Assembly (NCBI GenBank): GCA_947628265.1
Contig: CANQZF010000060.1
Location: 1-9,165, forward strand
Source: an uncultured Oscillospiraceae bacterium
GTDB lineage: Bacteria > Bacillota > Clostridia > Oscillospirales > Oscillospiraceae
Direction: 5' to 3'
Length of the DNA: 9,165 nucleotides
Part shown: piece after piece, positions 6,630 through 9,165 of the stretch
Numbering within the stretch: the stretch's first letter is position 1
Layout: each line of letters starts with the position of its first letter
Program-made: the position numbers and the translations under genes
The notes under the pieces: model-generated
Seen by the model: the letters and a program-made list of their open reading frames with translations, nothing else
What the model was told of the DNA's origin: nothing
The model's database searches: none

Positions 6630-7646
6630 TTAGTTGTTGATGAGCTTATCCTCGTCGGACCAGGAATAGAGCTTGCGAATCTCGGCGCCCACGATCTCGG
6701 AGGGGTGCTCGGCGGCCTTCTTGCGCATGGCGTTGAAGTGGACCTGGCCGCCGGCCTCGGACATGTCGAGGAGGAAGTCCTTGGCGAAGGTGCCGTCCTG
6801 GATGTCGGAGAGGATCTTCTTCATGGTCTTCTTGGTCTCCTCGGTGATGAGCTTGGGACCGGTGATGTAGTCGCCGTACTCGGCGGTGTTGGAGATGGAG
6901 TAGCGCATTCCGGCAAAGCCCGACTGGTAGATGAGGTCCACGATGAGCTTCATCTCGTGGATGCACTCAAAGTAGGCGTTCCGGGGGTCGTAGCCGGCCT
7001 CGCAGAGGGTCTCAAAGCCCGCCTGCATCAGGGCGCAGACGCCGCCGCAGAGAACGGCCTGTTCGCCGAAGAGGTCGGTTTCCGTCTCGGTGCGGAAGGT
7101 GGTCTCCAGAACGCCCGCGCGGGCGCCGCCGATGCCGGCGGCGTAGGCAAGGCCCAGATCCCAGGCGTCGCCGGTGGCGTCCTGCTCCACGGCGATGAGC
7201 ATGGGCACGCCCTTGCCGGCCTGGTACTCGCTGCGAACGGTGTGGCCGGGGCCCTTGGGGGCGACCATGATGACGTTCACATTCTTGGGGGGCTTGATGC
7301 AGCCGAAGTGGATATTGAAGCCGTGGGCGAAGGCCAGGGTCTTGCCCTCGGTGAGGTTGGGCTCGATGCTCTCCTTGTAGAGCTTGGCCTGTTTCTCGTC
7401 GTTGATCAAAATCATGATGATGTCGGCGGCCTTCGCGGCCTCGGCGGCGGTCATGACCTTGAGGCCCTGGGCCTCGGCCTTGGCCCAGCTCTTGGAGCCG
7501 GTGTAGAGGCCCACGATGACGTTGACGCCGGAGTCCTTGAGGTTCAGCGCGTGGGCGTGGCCCTGGGAGCCGTAGCCGATGATGGCCACAGTCTTGCCGT
7601 CCAGACGGTGAAGGTCGCAATCCTGTTCGTAGAAGATCCTGTTCAT
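6630..7646 (-). CDS. ilvC: Ketol-acid reductoisomerase, class I (short form)
   Basis: Isomerises and reduces 2-acetolactate and 2-aceto-2-hydroxybutyrate to the dihydroxy acids. It has 338 residues, the usual class I length. The N-terminal Rossmann domain has GYGSQGHAHALNL (24-36) and the beta2-alphaB cofactor loop GLYTGSKSWAKAE (46-58). Catalytic-site residues are H108 (AHGFNIHFG), K131 (APKGPGH), Mg ligands D191 and E195 (TETDLFGEQ), E227 and E231 (FECIHEMKLIVDLIY), and S252 (SISNTAEYGD), all in the C-terminal knotted domain. Where NADPH-dependent relatives usually have arginine (GLR), this protein has tyrosine (Y48). The ATG at 7644-7646 follows AAAAGGAG by about 8 bases. It is separated from ilvN by about 100 bases containing a hairpin and a possible promoter, and is followed by an intrinsic terminator. 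Confidence 0.97.
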   Translation of the reverse strand: MNRIFYEQDCDLHRLDGKTVAIIGYGSQGHAHALNLKDSGVNVIVGLYTGSKSWAKAEAQGLKVMTAAEAAKAADIIMILINDEKQAKLYKESIEPNLTEGKTLAFAHGFNIHFGCIKPPKNVNVIMVAPKGPGHTVRSEYQAGKGVPMLIAVEQDATGDAWDLGLAYAAGIGGARAGVLETTFRTETETDLFGEQAVLCGGVCALMQAGFETLCEAGYDPRNAYFECIHEMKLIVDLIYQSGFAGMRYSISNTAEYGDYITGPKLITEETKKTMKKILSDIQDGTFAKDFLLDMSEAGGQVHFNAMRKKAAEHPSEIVGAEIRKLYSWSDEDKLINN

Positions 7647-7670
7647 GATGAATTACTCCTTTTGAAAGAA

Positions 7671-7699
7671 TTTATATATGAAATGGATTTTGAGCGCAA
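7671..7699 (-). promoter_or_regulatory. Possible promoter for ilvC
   Basis: On the minus strand TTGCGC (7694-7699) is followed after 17 bases by TATAAA (7671-7676), in an AT-rich stretch that stands out from its GC-rich surroundings. The -10 matches consensus in 5 of 6 positions, the -35 only in its first three. Initiation near 7664 would give a very short leader containing the ilvC Shine-Dalgarno. It would allow ilvC expression independent of ilvBN. Confidence 0.35.
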
Positions 7700-7707
7700 A
7701 TAGGTAG

Positions 7708-7742
7708 TTGTAGGGGCCGCCACTCTTGGCGGCCCGCTCTTG
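7708..7742. repeat. GC-rich REP-like hairpin between ilvN and ilvC
   Basis: gggccgcca (7714-7722) pairs perfectly with tggcggccc (7727-7735) around a 4-base loop. There is no T tract on the minus strand after it (CCTACAACTACC), so it is not a standard terminator. It shares the gggccgcc...ggcggcccg core with the left part of the large palindrome at 4364-4475, which suggests a dispersed palindromic repeat family. A role in mRNA stability or partial attenuation between ilvBN and ilvC is possible. Confidence 0.7.
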
Positions 7743-7748
7743 AGGGCC

Positions 7749-8273
7749 TTAATTGATGTCCGGTTGTTCCAATATCGACCCGCCGCCCTTTTGGAGGGCC
7801 ACGATGCCGGTGCGGCAGAGCTCGATGATGCCTAAGGGCTTTATCATTTCGATGAGGGCGTCTATCTTGTCCGGGGTGCCCGTGGCCTCGATGCACAAAG
7901 CCTCCACGGAGTAGTTGATGATCTTGGCCTTGAAGATGTCCAGGGCCGCTAAGACCCGCTGGTGCTTTTCCGGGTCATTTTGGATCTTCACCAGCACCAG
8001 CTCCCGCTCGATGGCGTCTATCTCCTCCAAAAGCTCCACCTTCTTGACGTTGAAGAGCTTCCGAAGCTGGTTGAGCATCTGCGCCCTGGCGTAGCCGTCG
8101 CCGGACATGGTGATGGTGATGCGGGAATACTCCGGGGACTCCGTGACGCCCACGGTCAGGGAGTCGATGTTGAAGCCCCGGCGGGTGAACATGCTGGTGA
8201 CTCTCGTCAGGACGCCGAACTTATTCTCCACATAGACGGCGATGACAAATTTATTGCTCTTCGTTTCCGCCAC
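7749..8273 (-). CDS. ilvN: Acetolactate synthase small (regulatory) subunit
   Basis: Regulatory partner of IlvB; in characterised enzymes it raises activity and confers valine feedback inhibition. The 174 residues comprise an N-terminal ACT domain (about 8-82, with VENKFGVLTRVTSMFTRRGFNIDSLTVG at 15-42) and the C-terminal small-subunit domain (about 92-165, with KIINYSVEALCIEATGTPDKI and the closing RTGIVALQKG). The GTG start at 8271-8273 is 3 bases after the ilvB stop, with AAGGGGGTG (8280-8288) as Shine-Dalgarno, so the subunits are probably coupled and made in fixed ratio. The gene is often called ilvH in related genomes; the sequence does not decide between the names. It ends at a TAA, and a hairpin follows shortly after. 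Confidence 0.95.
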   Translation of the reverse strand: MAETKSNKFVIAVYVENKFGVLTRVTSMFTRRGFNIDSLTVGVTESPEYSRITITMSGDGYARAQMLNQLRKLFNVKKVELLEEIDAIERELVLVKIQNDPEKHQRVLAALDIFKAKIINYSVEALCIEATGTPDKIDALIEMIKPLGIIELCRTGIVALQKGGGSILEQPDIN

Positions 8274-8276
8274 GGC

Positions 8277-9165
8277 TCACACCCCCTTCTTTTCCGTGAT
8301 GATGTCGTCGATGGCCCCGCCGGGGGGCAGCATCGGGAGGACGAATTCATCCTTGTCGATGCGGCAGTCGATGACGGTGACGTCCTCGGAGTGGATGGCC
8401 TTTTCAAAGGCCGCCTCGAATTCCTCCGGCGTCTCCGCCCGGACGCCCACAGCCCCGAAGGCCTCCGCCAGCTTCACAAAATCGGTCTTGCGCACGTCGA
8501 GATTGGTGTCCGCGTAGTGGTGGTTGAAGAAGAGCGTCTGCCACTGGCGCACCATACCGAGAACGCCGTTGTTGATGAGGACAACAGTGACCGGCACATG
8601 ATAGGTGACGGCGGTGGCAAGCTCGTTTAAGTTCATGCCGAAGCTCCCGTCGCCGGTGATCAGCACCGTGTGCTCCCCGGTGCCGTAGGCCGCGCCGATG
8701 GCGGCCCCCAGGCCGAAGCCCATGGTCCCAAGGCCGCCGGAGGAGATCATCTTTCTGGGGCGCTGGAATTTGATATACTGGGCCGCCCACATCTGGTGCT
8801 GGCCCACGTCGGTGGCCACGGGGGTATAGGCGGTCTTGTACTTGTTGATGGTCTCCATGACTTTGAGAGGCGTCAGGACACCCGGCTCGTCCACAATGTA
8901 GCTGGCTTCCTTGTCCCGCAGGTCCTCGATGTGGTCCATCCAGTCCATGTGGTTGGCCTCGTGGACGGTGTCGATGAGCTCCCGGAGGGCCACGGCGATG
9001 TCGCCGCAGATGCCGATGTCGGCGGTGATGTTCTTGGAGATCTCCGCGAAGTCCGCGTCGATGTGGATGATCCGGGAGTTCTTGGCAAACTTTGCCTTGT
9101 TGCCGGTGGCGCGGTCGGAAAAGCGGGTGCCGATGGCGATGATGAGGTCCGCGTCATTGGAGGCC
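8277..9165 (-). CDS. ilvB: Acetolactate synthase large (catalytic) subunit, C-terminal part, runs off the right edge
   Basis: TPP- and FAD-containing enzyme condensing pyruvate with pyruvate or 2-ketobutyrate into acetohydroxy acids. The frame is open to the window edge and gives the last 295 residues, about half of a normal 550-590 residue protein. Visible residues 1-57 belong to the end of the central FAD/DHS-like domain (LIIAIGTRFSDRATG, RIIHIDADFAEISKN). The TPP-binding domain follows: TDVGQHQMWAAQY, SSGGLGTMGFGLGAAIGAA, and the TPP/Mg motif from GDGSF (visible 171-175) through NLNELAT to NNG (198-200). LGMVRQWQTLFF is typical of acetohydroxyacid synthase rather than other TPP enzymes. 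The end is FVLPMLPPGGAIDDII, as expected. An ATG/GTG near 8993 is internal. The start, and any T-box or leader attenuator, would be upstream of the window. Confidence 0.96.
   Translation of the reverse strand, partial: ASNDADLIIAIGTRFSDRATGNKAKFAKNSRIIHIDADFAEISKNITADIGICGDIAVALRELIDTVHEANHMDWMDHIEDLRDKEASYIVDEPGVLTPLKVMETINKYKTAYTPVATDVGQHQMWAAQYIKFQRPRKMISSGGLGTMGFGLGAAIGAAYGTGEHTVLITGDGSFGMNLNELATAVTYHVPVTVVLINNGVLGMVRQWQTLFFNHHYADTNLDVRKTDFVKLAEAFGAVGVRAETPEEFEAAFEKAIHSEDVTVIDCRIDKDEFVLPMLPPGGAIDDIITEKKGV

Noticed and set aside
6705..7703. Plus-strand open frame of 332 codons antisense to ilvC
   Set aside because: It mirrors ilvC codon usage (Gly/Leu/Val/Asp repeats), has no recognisable domain and lies wholly over a complete ilvC.
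7647..7748. T-box or leader-peptide attenuator before ilvC
   Set aside because: The roughly 100-base gap has no T-box sequence, no specifier-loop structure and no terminator with a T tract; only a simple hairpin and a possible promoter are seen.

Overview
The window is almost entirely a branched-chain amino acid (Ile/Val/Leu) biosynthesis cluster. All recognisable genes lie on the minus strand, so transcription runs from high to low coordinates. In that order they are: ilvB (acetolactate synthase large subunit, 3' part only), ilvN (small subunit), ilvC (ketol-acid reductoisomerase), a small nucleoside 2-deoxyribosyltransferase-like gene, ilvD (dihydroxy-acid dehydratase), leuC and leuD (isopropylmalate isomerase), leuB (isopropylmalate dehydrogenase), a DUF815 AAA+ ATPase gene, and ilvA (threonine ammonia-lyase, 5' part only). 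Strong GGAGG-type Shine-Dalgarno sites, a GC-rich genome, the LeuC/LeuD subtypes and the palindromic intergenic elements suggest a GC-rich member of the Clostridia, perhaps Oscillospiraceae. This is inference from the sequence style, not a database match.

Layout: ilvB-ilvN are 3 bases apart. A GC-rich hairpin and a possible AT-rich promoter lie between ilvN and ilvC. ilvC ends in a good intrinsic terminator (about 6570-6606). The small gene then starts and is 16 bases from ilvD. A 163-base gap with an elaborate three-armed palindrome separates ilvD from leuC. From leuC onward the genes are packed: leuC/leuD overlap by 4 bases (ATGA), leuB has its Shine-Dalgarno in an 18-base gap, the DUF815 gene starts 1 base after leuB, and DUF815/ilvA overlap by 4 bases (GTGA). 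Together the enzymes make 2-ketobutyrate (IlvA), acetohydroxy acids (IlvBN), dihydroxy acids (IlvC) and keto acids (IlvD), then extend 2-ketoisovalerate towards leucine (LeuCDB). leuA is not in the window. No gene-free stretch exceeds 300 bases.

The most striking observation is leuD. It is open and in frame but only 115 residues long, where the family usually has about 160-165. The central block carrying the near-invariant GCGSSREHA segment is missing. In its place is a perfect 24-base inverted copy of an upstream piece of the same gene. This looks like a template-switch rearrangement, or an assembly/amplification artefact, and it should abolish normal isopropylmalate isomerase function. Also worth attention are the 112-base three-way-junction palindrome between ilvD and leuC, and the two non-biosynthetic passengers (nucleoside deoxyribosyltransferase-like protein and DUF815 ATPase) embedded in the cluster.
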